From: RCIO01 sp965232405
GTDB taxonomy: Bacteria; Pseudomonadota; Alphaproteobacteria; Rhizobiales; Rhizobiaceae
Assembly (NCBI GenBank): GCA_965232405.1
Contig: OZ246966.1
Location: 2,976,001-3,040,000 of the forward strand
Direction: 5' to 3'
DNA: 64,000 bases
The notes beneath the pieces were generated by a model that had not been told where the DNA came from, searched no databases, and saw only the letters and a list, made by a program, of their open reading frames with translations. The position numbers and the translations under genes were made by a program. Below, one piece after another: positions 1 through 9,272 of the stretch (its first letter is position 1; every line of letters starts with the position of its first letter).

Positions 1-276
1 CGCGTCGCATTCGTCAGCCTGCTGGAATCGGGACTGATGAAGTCCGGCACCGTGCTTTACGACACACGCCGCCGCTGGGCCGCGCAGGTGCGCGCCGACG
101 GCACGCTGTTCTTCGAGGGACAGGCCGCTTCCATCCACCGCATGGGCGCCAAGGTGCAGGGGCTGGACGCCTGCAATGGCTGGACCTTCTGGCATTATGA
201 AGATGGTGACAAGCTGCTGCCGATCGACGAATTACGCCGCGTGGCGCGGCAGCAGATGGCAGCAGCTGGAGCCTGA
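1..276 (+). CDS. ccrM: CcrM-type adenine DNA methyltransferase, C-terminal part only
   Basis: The last 91 codons of a gene entering from the left edge, read in frame 1 from base 1 to the TGA at 274-276. The catalytic methyltransferase part is outside the window. The visible piece matches the C-terminal extension of alphaproteobacterial CcrM, the cell-cycle N6-adenine methyltransferase acting at GANTC: a VRADGTL segment, then SIHRMGAKVQGLDACNGW and a final PIDELRRVARQQM. An in-frame ATG at 37 is internal, because homology-like sequence (RVAFVSLLESGL) continues upstream of it. Its neighbours HAD, mutY and DUF721 are the usual rhizobial ones. Confidence rests on this characteristic tail only, since no catalytic motif can be seen. 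Confidence 0.85.
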   Translation, partial: RVAFVSLLESGLMKSGTVLYDTRRRWAAQVRADGTLFFEGQAASIHRMGAKVQGLDACNGWTFWHYEDGDKLLPIDELRRVARQQMAAAGA

Positions 277-357
277 AAGCAACATAAAATCAGTAGCTTG
301 AGTGCGGCCGCGGATTCATCTCCGCAGTTGCGTGAATCGACACCTTAGGAAGTTGAA

Positions 358-975
358 TCAGTTTCTGAGCTCGATTCCGTAGCCGGCGAGATCCGATCTC
401 AGCTTGTCCGCGCCGGTAAACTGAACCGCGTGCCAGCCGGCCGCAATCGCGCCATCGACGTTCTGCTGGCTGTCGTCGATGAACAGCGTCGCCGACGGCT
501 CCAGCCCGAACTCCGAAATGTGATGGTCGTAGATTTCGCGGTCGGGCTTGATCAGGCCAAGTTCGCCTGAAACGGAGACGCCGCGCGGCAGATCGAGAAA
601 CGGGAACATCTCGCGGGCGGTCGGGAAAGTCTCGGCCGAGAAATTGGTCAGCATGGTAACGTCATGGCTGTCTTCGATCAGCCCCGTCATGATTGCAACG
701 CTGTCGTCATAGGCGTGCGAAACCATCTCGTGCCAGTGGCGGTAGAAGGCGAAGATGTTGTCCGCCTCTTCCGGAAACTGGGCCAGCAGCAACGCTTCGC
801 CTTCCGCAATCGTGCGGCCCCGGTCCTGCTCCAGGTTCCATTCGTGCGTGCAGATATTATCGAAGAACCAGCGCCGCCGGTCCTTGTCGGGAATGATGCG
901 CTGAAAGGGAATGTCGGGATCGTAGTGGATCAGCACGCGGCCGATGTCGAACACGATGTGGCGAATTTCAGTCAT
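358..975 (-). CDS. HAD-family phosphatase (YihX-like, HAD-IA)
   Basis: A 205-residue haloacid-dehalogenase-superfamily hydrolase, probably a soluble sugar-phosphate or small-metabolite phosphatase. Motif I is VFDIGRVLIHYD with nucleophile D10. The second Asp of the usual DxD is replaced by Gly, as in the FDLGNV motif of the YihX alpha-glucose-1-phosphatase group. Motif II is MLTNFS, motif III the Lys of LIKPDREIY, and motif IV FIDDSQQNVDGA. It starts 10 bp downstream of the mutY stop on the same strand, so the two are probably co-transcribed. The substrate cannot be read from sequence. Confidence 0.88.
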   Translation of the reverse strand: MTEIRHIVFDIGRVLIHYDPDIPFQRIIPDKDRRRWFFDNICTHEWNLEQDRGRTIAEGEALLLAQFPEEADNIFAFYRHWHEMVSHAYDDSVAIMTGLIEDSHDVTMLTNFSAETFPTAREMFPFLDLPRGVSVSGELGLIKPDREIYDHHISEFGLEPSATLFIDDSQQNVDGAIAAGWHAVQFTGADKLRSDLAGYGIELRN

Positions 976-985
976 GAGGAGGAAA

Positions 986-2101
986 CTACCGATTGGGTGA
1001 TGTGCGAGTCGCGCCGGGTATAGCGGCTTCGATTACCTTTTTCATGACGGTTGGCAGCGCTTCCCCCATCAAATTGTCAGTCGTGGACCACCAGTGGTGG
1101 TAGGGGGCGCTCATGCGGCCGACATCCGCGCGATAGACGACGAGTTCCAGCGAGAAATGCGTGAAGACATGGCTGGCGTGTCCGGCCCGTTTCCAGTCGG
1201 CTGGGAAGGGGGCCGATCCGACATCCGTTTCGCCATTCACCCGCGAACTCCAGCCCGTCGTTGGCACCTCTGACATGCCGCCGAGCAGGCCGCTCTTGGG
1301 CCGCTTGCGCAACATCACGGCGCCATCCTCGCGGACGGCTACGAAGGCAGCACCCTTGCGCGCAGGACGCTCTGCCTTGGCCGGCTTGACCGGATAGAGT
1401 TCCGGATCGCCCGCCTTCAGCGCTGCACAGTTATCGCTGAGCGGACAGGGCAGGCAGGCGGGCCGCCGCGGTGTGCAAATTGTCGCGCCGAGATCCATCA
1501 TCGCCTGCGCGAAATCGCCCGGACGGTTTTCGGGAAGCATCGCAGCGACTGCCTCCGTGATTTCCGTCTTGGCCTGCGGCAGCGGTGTGGCAATGGCGAA
1601 CAGCCGGCTTGTCACCCGCTCCACATTGCCGTCCACCACCGGTTCGGGTTTGTCGAACGCGATCGCGGCAATTGCAGCAGCCGTGTATCGGCCTATGCCG
1701 GGCAGCTTGATCAGATCCACGTATTCGCGCGGGAACTCACCGCCATGTTCGGCTACGATCGCATCGGCGCATTTCTTCAAGTTGCGAGCGCGGGAATAAT
1801 AGCCGAGCCCGGCCCAGGCTTTCATGACGTCGTCTGTCCCGGCAGCCGCGAGTGCGGCGATGTCGGGCCATTTGTCGAGAAACTTGCGGAAATAGGGCTT
1901 CACCGCTTCCACGGTGGTTTGCTGCAGCATGATCTCCGACAGCCAGACCCGGTACGGATCGGGCAGCACGCCTTTCATCCGCTCCGATGGCCCAATGCGC
2001 CACGGCAGCACACGTGAATGCCGGTCGTACCAGACAAGCAGCTTTTCGGCGTGATCGCTCCTTGCGGCTGACTGCGGCGATGTCGTTGCGGCCCTGGGCA
2101 T
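986..2101 (-). CDS. mutY: A/G-specific adenine DNA glycosylase MutY
   Basis: Removes adenine mispaired with 8-oxoguanine in base-excision repair. The 371-residue protein has an N-terminal HhH-GPD glycosylase domain. SEIMLQQT holds the catalytic Glu (about E56), the helix-hairpin-helix is LPGIGRYTAAAI, and VVDGNVERV holds the catalytic Asp. The iron-sulphur cluster motif is C-x6-C-x2-C-x5-C in ICTPRRPACLPCPLSDNC. The C-terminal third corresponds to the NUDIX-like 8-oxoG reader domain. It is divergent from the DUF721 gene across 41 bp and followed closely by the HAD gene. All key residues are present and the length is normal. Confidence 0.97.
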   Translation of the reverse strand: MPRAATTSPQSAARSDHAEKLLVWYDRHSRVLPWRIGPSERMKGVLPDPYRVWLSEIMLQQTTVEAVKPYFRKFLDKWPDIAALAAAGTDDVMKAWAGLGYYSRARNLKKCADAIVAEHGGEFPREYVDLIKLPGIGRYTAAAIAAIAFDKPEPVVDGNVERVTSRLFAIATPLPQAKTEITEAVAAMLPENRPGDFAQAMMDLGATICTPRRPACLPCPLSDNCAALKAGDPELYPVKPAKAERPARKGAAFVAVREDGAVMLRKRPKSGLLGGMSEVPTTGWSSRVNGETDVGSAPFPADWKRAGHASHVFTHFSLELVVYRADVGRMSAPYHHWWSTTDNLMGEALPTVMKKVIEAAIPGATRTSPNR

Positions 2102-2142
2102 GGTGCGGTCGCGTGTGGTTTGCGTTAAGAAGGCAATAGGAG

Positions 2143-2652
2143 ATGCGAACGACCGACATGGCAGCCAAACGCAATTACAGCAATCCCGTTCCGGTCTCCG
2201 ACCTTGCGACGAGTATACTCGATCCGGTTCTGCGCCGCCGCGCAGGTATCTCGATCGGTCTCGTGCAGAGCTGGGACGAGATCGTCGGCCCGTCGCTTGC
2301 GGGAGTGACCAGGCCGGAGAAGGTGATCTGGCCGCGCCGGAAGAGCGACGACGACCCGTTTGAGCCGGCCACGCTCGTTGTCTGCTGTTCGGGCGCGAAC
2401 GCGCTGAACCTCCAGCATCAGACCGGCGAAGTCATCGACCGCGTCAACGCATATCTCGGTTTTGCAGCAATCGGCCGGCTGCGGATCGTTCAAAAGCCGG
2501 TCGGCGAGGTGAAGACAAAGCCCGCCCCGCCACGCAAGCTGTCGGCTGCCGAAACCGACAGGATCGACGGTTTGACCGCTGAAATAGAGGACGATGAACT
2601 GCGCAAGGCGCTCGCCAGGCTCGGCCAGAGTGTGGCCGGCAGCCGCCGCTAG
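2143..2652 (+). CDS. DUF721 / DciA-like protein
   Basis: A 169-residue protein of the DUF721 family, whose DciA members recruit the replicative helicase DnaB in bacteria lacking DnaC. The N-terminal half carries the family signature: ILDPVLRRRAGISIGLVQSW, then EIVGPSLAGVTRPEKVIWPR and a conserved strand region around TLVVCCSGANAL. The C-terminal tail is charged and less conserved. The ATG at 2143 is preceded by AAGAAGG at a usable distance; an ATG at 2158 is the alternative start. Its place between mutY and the thioredoxin-like gene is typical of rhizobia. The helicase-loader role is inferred from the family. Confidence 0.85.
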   Translation: MRTTDMAAKRNYSNPVPVSDLATSILDPVLRRRAGISIGLVQSWDEIVGPSLAGVTRPEKVIWPRRKSDDDPFEPATLVVCCSGANALNLQHQTGEVIDRVNAYLGFAAIGRLRIVQKPVGEVKTKPAPPRKLSAAETDRIDGLTAEIEDDELRKALARLGQSVAGSRR

Positions 2653-2792
2653 CGCGCGGCCTCTCGCGTTTTCGTGAACATATTCCGTGCCGCGCACGAT
2701 TGGCCTGGGGACGAAGCTGCCTTATTTCAGCGCCAACTATCGCCTTTCTGTCCCTTCCGAACGCAATATCCCAGCATTGTCAGGTGATTCGC

Positions 2793-3485
2793 ATGTCAGT
2801 TTTGTTGCCACGTCGCAAACTCCTTCTCTCGCTGATCGCGGTGTCCGCGTCCGGTGCCTTGCTTGCCGCCTGTGGCGACGAGGCCGAAACACCCGCTGAG
2901 ACGCCTCCCGTCGACACCGGCGAAGCGCCACCCGCGCAAGGCAGCGTGAACATGGACGATCTGCTGGCCGAAGGCGCGCTGCCTGAAAAGGCGTTGGGTG
3001 AGGCCGACGCACCGGTGACGATTGTCGAATATGCGTCGATGACCTGCCCGCATTGCGCCAGTTTCCACGCCAACACGCTGCCGACGATCAAGGAGCGCTA
3101 CATCGATACCGGCAAGGCGCGGCTGGTGTTCCGCGAATTCCCGTTCGATCCGCGTGCCGAGGCGGCCTTCATGCTGGCCCGTTGTTCAAACGACAATTAT
3201 TTCGCCATGGTGGACGTGCTGTTCCAGCAACAGCGCAACTGGGCAAGCGTGCAGGATGCACGCTCGGCCTTGTTGCAAATCTCCAAACTGGCGGGTTTTT
3301 CACAGGAGTCCTTCGAGGCCTGCTTGACGGACCAGAAGCTCCTGGACGATGTGCGTTCGGTCAAGACGCGCGGCGCCAACGACTTCAAGGTTGAGGCGAC
3401 GCCCACCTTCTTCATCAATGGCAGCAAATATTCGGGGGCTCTGACGGTTGAACAGGTGTCGGCGATCATTGAGAGCCACCTTTAG
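2793..3485 (+). CDS. DsbA-family thiol-disulfide oxidoreductase, predicted lipoprotein
   Basis: A 230-residue envelope protein with a thioredoxin fold. The preferred start at 2793 gives a lipoprotein signal: basic MSVLLPRRK, hydrophobic core, lipobox LLAAC with C27. An upstream in-frame start at 2700 would bury this signal. After a Pro/Glu-rich linker (about 30-50) comes the DsbA_4-type domain with active-site C85-P-H-C88 and the cis-proline loop EATPTFFING. It probably oxidises or isomerises cysteines in exported proteins. It stands between DUF721 and smc on the same strand. The partner proteins are unknown. Confidence 0.92.
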   Translation: MSVLLPRRKLLLSLIAVSASGALLAACGDEAETPAETPPVDTGEAPPAQGSVNMDDLLAEGALPEKALGEADAPVTIVEYASMTCPHCASFHANTLPTIKERYIDTGKARLVFREFPFDPRAEAAFMLARCSNDNYFAMVDVLFQQQRNWASVQDARSALLQISKLAGFSQESFEACLTDQKLLDDVRSVKTRGANDFKVEATPTFFINGSKYSGALTVEQVSAIIESHL

Positions 3486-3536
3486 GCTCGCCTTCGCCGG
3501 CTGGCCTGTGGTCCGCGTCCCCGTGGGAGCGCGGCC

Positions 3537-6500
3537 ATGAAGTTCAACCGGCTGCGGTTGCTCGGCTTCAAGTCTTTCGTCGATCCGTCCGAATTCGTCA
3601 TCGAGCGCGGCCTGACCGGTATTGTCGGGCCGAATGGTTGTGGCAAGTCGAACCTTGTCGAAGCCCTGCGCTGGGTGATGGGTGAAAACTCGTACAAGAA
3701 CATGCGTGCGTCCGGGATGGACGACGTCATCTTTTCCGGCTCCGCCACCCGGCCTGCTCGCAACACGGCGGAAGTCGCGCTTTTCCTCGACAATGCCGAC
3801 CGCAAGGCGCCGGCTGCCTTCAACGATCAGGACGAGCTGCAGGTATCGCGCCGCATCGAGCGCGAGGCCGGTTCGGTCTATCGTATCAACGGCAAGGAAG
3901 CCCGCGCCAAGGATGTGCAGCTTCTTTTCGCCGACCAGTCGACGGGCGCCCGGTCGCCATCCATGGTCGGTCAGGGCCGTATCGGCGAGCTGATACAGGC
4001 CAAGCCGCAAGCGCGCCGCGCGCTTCTGGAAGAGGCGGCTGGCATTTCCGGCCTGCATTCGCGCCGCCACGAGGCCGAGTTGCGCCTACGCGCCGCCGAA
4101 CAGAACCTCGAACGCCTCGACGATGTGGTCGGCGAACTGCAGTCGCAGATCGAAAGCCTGAAGCGGCAGGCACGGCAGGCGTCGCGGTTCAAGAACCTGT
4201 CGGCCGATATCCGCAAGGCTGAGGCAGCACTGCTGCACCTGAAATGGTCGCACGCGCGCGATGCCGAGGCCGAGGCGCAATCGGCCCTGTCGGTTGCCAC
4301 CGCGGCCGTCGGCGAGAAAGCCTCTGCCCAGATGCAGGCCGCCAAGGATCAGGCCGTCGGTTCCAGCAAGCTGCCGGAACTGCGCGATGCCGAAGCCGCC
4401 GCCGCGGCGGCACTGCAACGCCTGAAGATCGCGCTTGGCCAGATCGACGAAGAGGCGGAGCGGGTTCGCAACCGTCAATCGGAACTCGAAAAGCGGATCG
4501 CGCAGCTCGATCAGGATGTCGCGCGTGAAAATCAGCTTCTGCAGGACAACGAATCCGTGCTCGAGCGCCTCGACAATGAGGAGCAGGGGCTGGTCGCCGC
4601 CAATGACGGCGCGGCCGAGCAGGAGCAGACCGCAAGGCAGGCATTCGAGGATGCGCAGTCCAAATTGTCTGCAAGCGAGGCAGCACTTGGCGAATTGACG
4701 GCCGAACGCGCCGAGGTTTCGGCCCGCCGCGCGCAATTGCAGCGCGCGCTGCAGGAAGGCAATGAACGGCGTGAACGCCTTGAGCGGCAGCTTGCGCAAC
4801 TGGATGCCGAGACGGCTGAAATCGCCGAAAGGATCAGCCAGCTGGCCGACCCCGCTGCGAAGAAGCAGGCCGTCCAGGATGCCGAGGCTGCCGCCACCAG
4901 CGGCGAAGCCAGGGCAACGCAGGCGGAAAAGACGGTATCGGAAAAACGCGCCGCCGAGGCGGAGTTGCGGCCCGCCGTGCAGGAGGCGCGTTCCGCCCTC
5001 CAGAGCGCTGAGACAGAAGCGCGCACGCTGTCGAAGATCATCAACGCCGCCTCGGGCGGGCTGTTCCCGGCCGTGCTGGAAAAGATTTCGGTCGAGCGCG
5101 GGTTCGAGGCAGCCCTTGGTGCGGCGCTTGGCGAGGATCTCGATGCGCCGCTTGACCGGTCTGCGCCCGCCCACTGGGGCGAAGCTGCGTCCAGCGATGG
5201 CGATCCGGCGCTTCCCGCAGGCGTGAAGAGCCTTGCCGAACTGGTCCGCGCCCCGGCCGAACTTGGTCGCAGGCTTGCCCAGATCGGCGTTGTGGATGCA
5301 GCCGACGGTGCTCGTCTCCAGGCCCAGCTGAAGCCTGGCCAGCGTCTTGTTGCGACGGACGGGGCGCTCTGGCGCTGGGACGGCTTTACCGCGAGTGCAG
5401 ACGCTCCCACCGCCGCCGCGCAGCGGCTGGCGCAGAAGAACCGGCTTGCCGAACTTGATGCCGAAGTGCGCGAGGCGACCCAGCGCTTGCGCGCCGCCGA
5501 AGCCGCACATGCCGAGGCTGAGACCGCGGTTCGCGACGCCGTCGAGGCGGAGAGGACTGCCCGCGAGGAATGGCGCGTCGCGCAGCGGGCGCTGGAAGAG
5601 GCGCGCGAGGAGCTTGCAAAAGCAGAGCGCGCGGCAGGCGAACTGGCGAGCCGCCGGACCGCTCTCGAAGAATCGCGCCAGCGCATCGTTGAAACACGCG
5701 ACGAGGCCGCCGCGAATGCGCGCGAGGCCGAAACCGCACTTGCAGCCGCTCCCGATCTCACCGAGCTTCAGGCCCGGCTCGACGCGCTGTCGGGCGAAGT
5801 GGCGCAGGACCGCGCGACGCTGGCCGACGCGCGCGCCGCCCACCAGGGTCTCGCTCGTGAGGCGGAGATGCGTCTGCACCGCCTGTCAGCGATCAAGAAT
5901 GAACGCGAAAGCTGGAAATCGCGGGCAGAAAACGCCGACCGCCAGATCGCATCGCTGACGGAGCGGCGCGAGGAAGCAGCGTCCGAGCAGGAAAAGCTCG
6001 CCGAAACTCCCGATGAGATTGACGCCCGTCGCCGCGCTCTGATGTCGCAACTGTCGCAGGCAGACGAATTGCGCAATAGCGCGGCCTCGCGCCTGCAGCA
6101 GGCCGAGAACCGGCAGTCTGAACTCGATCGTGCAGCCGCAGCCGCAGTCGAGGCCCTGTCCTCGACGCGTGAGGAGCGCGTTCGGGCCGAAGAAAAGCTG
6201 ACCGCCGCCGAGGAGCGGCGCAAGGAAGCCGAGCAGCGCATCCGCGAGGCCTTGAATGTCGCGCCGGCTGAGGCGTTGCGCCATGCGGGTCTTGCCGAGG
6301 GTGAGAGCCTGCCGGAGATCGGCGATCTGGAGCGCAGGCTTGACCGGCTGCGCGTGGAACGCGAGCGTCTGGGCGCGGTCAATCTGCGCGCTGAGGCCGA
6401 GCAGCAGGAACTCACAGAGCGCTTCGAGACCATCGTTACCGAGCGCGAAGATGTGATCGAGGCGATCCGCAAGCTGCGGCAGGCGATCCAGAGCCTGAAC

Positions 6501-6995
6501 CGCGAGGGCCGCGAGCGGCTGCTGGCGGCCTTCGATCAGGTCAATCAGCAGTTCCAGCGCCTGTTCACGCATCTGTTCGGCGGCGGTACGGCGGAGCTGC
6601 AACTGATCGAATCCGAAGACCCGCTGGAAGCCGGTCTCGAAATCCTTGCCCGCCCGCCGGGCAAGCGCCCTCAGACCATGACGCTGCTTTCAGGCGGCGA
6701 GCAGGCGCTGACGGCGATGGCGCTGATCTTCGCCGTCTTCCTCACCAATCCGGCGCCCATCTGCGTGCTGGACGAGGTCGACGCGCCGCTCGACGATCAC
6801 AATGTCGAACGCTTCTGCAATCTGATGGATGAGATGGCTTCCTCGACCGAGACGCGCTTCGTCATCATCACCCACAACCCCATCACCATGGCGCGCATGA
6901 ACCGGCTGTTCGGCGTCACCATGGCCGAGCAGGGCGTCAGCCAGCTCGTTTCGGTCGACCTTCAGACCGCCGAGCAGATGCGCGAAGCGAGCTAG
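3537..6995 (+). CDS. smc: Chromosome segregation protein SMC
   Basis: Structural maintenance of chromosomes ATPase, 1152 residues, full length for the family. The N-terminal Walker A is GPNGCGKS at 31-38. Long coiled-coil arms rich in Ala, Glu, Arg and Gln flank a hinge at roughly 500-650. The C-terminal signature LLSGGEQALTAMAL begins near residue 1050 and Walker B is ICVLDEVDAP near 1080. It compacts and segregates the chromosome together with ScpA and ScpB, which are not in this window. It starts 51 bp after the DsbA gene, which is the usual order in rhizobia, and faces the aldehyde dehydrogenase gene convergently across 58 bp. Confidence 0.98.
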   Translation: MKFNRLRLLGFKSFVDPSEFVIERGLTGIVGPNGCGKSNLVEALRWVMGENSYKNMRASGMDDVIFSGSATRPARNTAEVALFLDNADRKAPAAFNDQDELQVSRRIEREAGSVYRINGKEARAKDVQLLFADQSTGARSPSMVGQGRIGELIQAKPQARRALLEEAAGISGLHSRRHEAELRLRAAEQNLERLDDVVGELQSQIESLKRQARQASRFKNLSADIRKAEAALLHLKWSHARDAEAEAQSALSVATAAVGEKASAQMQAAKDQAVGSSKLPELRDAEAAAAAALQRLKIALGQIDEEAERVRNRQSELEKRIAQLDQDVARENQLLQDNESVLERLDNEEQGLVAANDGAAEQEQTARQAFEDAQSKLSASEAALGELTAERAEVSARRAQLQRALQEGNERRERLERQLAQLDAETAEIAERISQLADPAAKKQAVQDAEAAATSGEARATQAEKTVSEKRAAEAELRPAVQEARSALQSAETEARTLSKIINAASGGLFPAVLEKISVERGFEAALGAALGEDLDAPLDRSAPAHWGEAASSDGDPALPAGVKSLAELVRAPAELGRRLAQIGVVDAADGARLQAQLKPGQRLVATDGALWRWDGFTASADAPTAAAQRLAQKNRLAELDAEVREATQRLRAAEAAHAEAETAVRDAVEAERTAREEWRVAQRALEEAREELAKAERAAGELASRRTALEESRQRIVETRDEAAANAREAETALAAAPDLTELQARLDALSGEVAQDRATLADARAAHQGLAREAEMRLHRLSAIKNERESWKSRAENADRQIASLTERREEAASEQEKLAETPDEIDARRRALMSQLSQADELRNSAASRLQQAENRQSELDRAAAAAVEALSSTREERVRAEEKLTAAEERRKEAEQRIREALNVAPAEALRHAGLAEGESLPEIGDLERRLDRLRVERERLGAVNLRAEAEQQELTERFETIVTEREDVIEAIRKLRQAIQSLNREGRERLLAAFDQVNQQFQRLFTHLFGGGTAELQLIESEDPLEAGLEILARPPGKRPQTMTLLSGGEQALTAMALIFAVFLTNPAPICVLDEVDAPLDDHNVERFCNLMDEMASSTETRFVIITHNPITMARMNRLFGVTMAEQGVSQLVSVDLQTAEQMREAS

Positions 6996-7053
6996 ATTTT
7001 CGTCCGTAGCGATGTCGCTGCGGAGTTTGGAGTGGCACTCCGGCAGGCTTGAT

Positions 7054-8454
7054 CTAGGAGAACAAGACCTGGATGTCGGTGTATTCTGCCAGCCCCTCTT
7101 CGCCGAATTCAACGCCAACGCCTGACGATTTGACCCCGCCGAATGGGGCGTTGGGCTGTATCGCGCCGTGTTTGTTGATCCAGACCGACCCGCATTCCAT
7201 CCGCCTGGCGACCATGCGCGCCTTCTCGACATCCGAAGACCAGACCGACCCGCCCAATCCGTTTTGGCTGTCATTGGCGGCAGCGATGGCCTCGTCAATG
7301 TCGGAGTATCTGATCACCGGCAAGGCAGGCCCGAACTGCTCTTCGTCTACCAGGGGGTCCCCATTACGCAGGTCGGAGATGATCGTCGGATTGAAGAAAA
7401 GTCCGTCGCCAGCATCGCCGCCCAGCAACACCGTTCCGGTTGTCTTCGCGCTGTCCACGAGCGATTTGACCTTGTCGAACTGACGCCTGTTCTGGACCGG
7501 GCCGAGTATGGCGTTTTCGTCTGTGCCTGCTCCCACAGGTATCTTGCCGGCAAATTCGACGAGGGCTTCGCAGACCTCGTCGTGCACGTCCTCGTGCACA
7601 TAGAGGCGCTTCATGGCAGCGCAGGTCTGCCCGTTATTGATGAAGGCTCCCCAGAACAGGCCTTCCGCGATCTGCCTGGCATCGACATCGGGCAGGACAA
7701 TTCCAGCATCATTGCCGCCCATTTCGAGCGTCAGCCGCTTCATGGTGGTCGCGGCCGATGCCATGATCTTCTCGCCGGTTGCGCAGGAGCCGGTGAAGAC
7801 GATCTTGCGGATATCCGGATGGTCGGACATCGCGGCGCCGAGATTTACGTCGCCATCGTCGCCCGAAATCGCATTCACCACGCCCGCCGGAAGGATCTCG
7901 TTCATGAGTTCGACCATGCGCAGGGTGGCCAGCGGCGTGTAGGGCGACGGCTTGATCACCACCGTATTCCCGGTGCGCAGCGCCGGCAGGATGTGCCATA
8001 CGGCGATCATGACCGGGAAATTCCACGGCGTGATCGACCCTACGACGCCGATCGGCTTGCGGTAGAGTTCAACGCGCCCTTCGTTGGAGTCCTGCAGTAC
8101 CTTCATCGGCAGAGACAGCCCGGCCGTATATCCCGCCCATGCCTGTGCGCCTCCCAGTTCCCAGCGCGAACCGAGGCCGTTAAGGGGCTTGCCCTGTTCG
8201 GCGGTTACGATGCGTGCCAGCTCTTCAGAATGCTCGCCGATCATCGCAGCAACTGCCTGGCATGCCTCGCGGAGCTCGTCGTCGGGACGGGTCGACCAGG
8301 TGTCGAATGCCGTTTTCGCTGCCGCGACCGCTGCATCCAGGTCCGCCAGGGACGCATTCGGCGCCTCACCGGCGATGCCTCCTGCGGGGTTTGCGACCTC
8401 GAAACTCGATTGTGCGGACGCGGCATTCCCGTTGATGGTCATGTGAAAAGCCAT
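7054..8454 (-). CDS. NAD(P)-dependent aldehyde dehydrogenase
   Basis: A 466-residue ALDH-superfamily enzyme oxidising an aldehyde to the acid. It shows the ITPWNFP cofactor segment, FTGSCATGEKIM, the general base Glu in LEMGGNDAG and the catalytic Cys in NNGQTCAAMKR. I place the start at 8454 (MAFHMTING), where AAGGAG sits just upstream; the frame stays open to 8613 but with no family-like sequence. It is last in a four-gene operon with an FAD oxygenase, an EthD-like protein and a flavin reductase, the position that phenylacetaldehyde dehydrogenase StyD holds in styrene pathways. The real substrate is unknown. Confidence 0.92.
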   Translation of the reverse strand: MAFHMTINGNAASAQSSFEVANPAGGIAGEAPNASLADLDAAVAAAKTAFDTWSTRPDDELREACQAVAAMIGEHSEELARIVTAEQGKPLNGLGSRWELGGAQAWAGYTAGLSLPMKVLQDSNEGRVELYRKPIGVVGSITPWNFPVMIAVWHILPALRTGNTVVIKPSPYTPLATLRMVELMNEILPAGVVNAISGDDGDVNLGAAMSDHPDIRKIVFTGSCATGEKIMASAATTMKRLTLEMGGNDAGIVLPDVDARQIAEGLFWGAFINNGQTCAAMKRLYVHEDVHDEVCEALVEFAGKIPVGAGTDENAILGPVQNRRQFDKVKSLVDSAKTTGTVLLGGDAGDGLFFNPTIISDLRNGDPLVDEEQFGPALPVIRYSDIDEAIAAANDSQNGLGGSVWSSDVEKARMVARRMECGSVWINKHGAIQPNAPFGGVKSSGVGVEFGEEGLAEYTDIQVLFS

Positions 8455-8488
8455 CGGCCTGCTCCTTGTCAGGTTGTTCTCGCGCCGT

Positions 8489-8959
8489 TCAGGCGCCAAG
8501 GTTGTGATATTGGCTGGAATAGAACACCAGCGGGTCGGCATCGGCGTATTGGCAGTCCTGAACTGCGCCGATGAGAAGCGTGTGGTCGGCCACGACGATG
8601 GACTTTTCGACAAGACAGTCGAAATAGGCGAGTGCCTCGGCCAGCTTTGGGCTTTCGCCTACACCCTCGAATTCCGGTGTCAGGCCCGGGATGCGCTGCC
8701 CGGAAAAGTGGCTCGACAGTTTCCTGGCCGATGCGGGCAGGACGCTTATTCCGAACCGGCCGCTGGCGTTTATGGCCTTGAGTGTGCGCCCCGTTGCAAC
8801 CGAGACGAGAACAGTGGGTGGGCTCAAACTGACCGACGTAAAGCTGTTGGCGGTCAGCGCCACGATCTCGTCTTGCTGGTCCCGGGATGCGATCACCGTC
8901 ACACCGGTGGTGAAGCGGGACACGGCACGGCGAAATTCGGCTGGATCGGGCCGCCGCAT
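8489..8959 (-). CDS. Flavin reductase (small component of a two-component monooxygenase)
   Basis: A 156-residue flavin-reductase-domain protein (FMN-binding split barrel, HpaC/StyB type). RRAVSRFTTGVTVIAS, ALTANSFTSVSLSPP and the C-terminal DHTLLIGAVQDC match the family. It should use NADH to reduce free FAD or FMN for the oxygenase encoded two genes upstream. ATG at 8959 is chosen because GGAGG lies 8 bases before it; a TTG three bases upstream is possible. It starts 3 bp after the EthD stop, so translational coupling is likely. Length is close to StyB (about 170). Confidence 0.9.
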   Translation of the reverse strand: MRRPDPAEFRRAVSRFTTGVTVIASRDQQDEIVALTANSFTSVSLSPPTVLVSVATGRTLKAINASGRFGISVLPASARKLSSHFSGQRIPGLTPEFEGVGESPKLAEALAYFDCLVEKSIVVADHTLLIGAVQDCQYADADPLVFYSSQYHNLGA

Positions 8960-8962
8960 CAA

Positions 8963-9259
8963 CTAGGCCTCCACGGGAAAATGGATGACTTGCGCGCCTT
9001 TGGGCGAGTAGTTGGGTACGTCTGCCGCGACCTTCTGGCCAATTTCTGATTGCATGGCCGCACCCATCGCTGCGCCGTCGTCGAAATATCCCTGGAAGAT
9101 GCAGAACACGTCACCCGGACCGACCGCCTCGGGATAGGCAAAATGCATCCGCTTGAGGCCGGGCAGTTTTGCCGCCAGCGGTACGTGGTTTTGCTCGTAA
9201 TAGGCCTTGAACGCGGCTTCGTCGTCGGGCCGGGGATAGATTACGGTAAGGCAGTGCAT
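8963..9259 (-). CDS. EthD-family small protein
   Basis: A 98-residue protein of the EthD family, a ferredoxin-like dimeric alpha+beta barrel. It has the N-terminal strand MHCLTVIYPRPDDEAAF, then YYEQNHVPLAAKLPGLKRM with the family His and a C-terminal IHFPVE strand. EthD was named from ethyl tert-butyl ether degradation and has no firm general activity; relatives act as cofactor-free isomerases, lactonases or oxygenases. It lies between the FAD oxygenase (13 bp upstream) and the flavin reductase, so it probably acts on the oxygenase product or stabilises the complex. GAGGGA precedes the start. Confidence 0.85.
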   Translation of the reverse strand: MHCLTVIYPRPDDEAAFKAYYEQNHVPLAAKLPGLKRMHFAYPEAVGPGDVFCIFQGYFDDGAAMGAAMQSEIGQKVAADVPNYSPKGAQVIHFPVEA

Positions 9260-9272
9260 GGCTTCCCTCTCA

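Noticed and set aside
4086..5879. Long open frame antisense to smc (597 codons)
   Set aside because: Composition is the mirror of the smc coiled-coil codons; high-GC shadow frame with no motif.
7029..7041. Palindrome GGAGTGGCACTCC between convergent smc and ALDH
   Set aside because: Perfect arms but almost no loop and no T-tract; not convincing as a terminator.
7168..8574. Plus-strand open frame of 468 codons across the aldehyde dehydrogenase gene
   Set aside because: The minus strand carries all ALDH motifs; this frame is its shadow.
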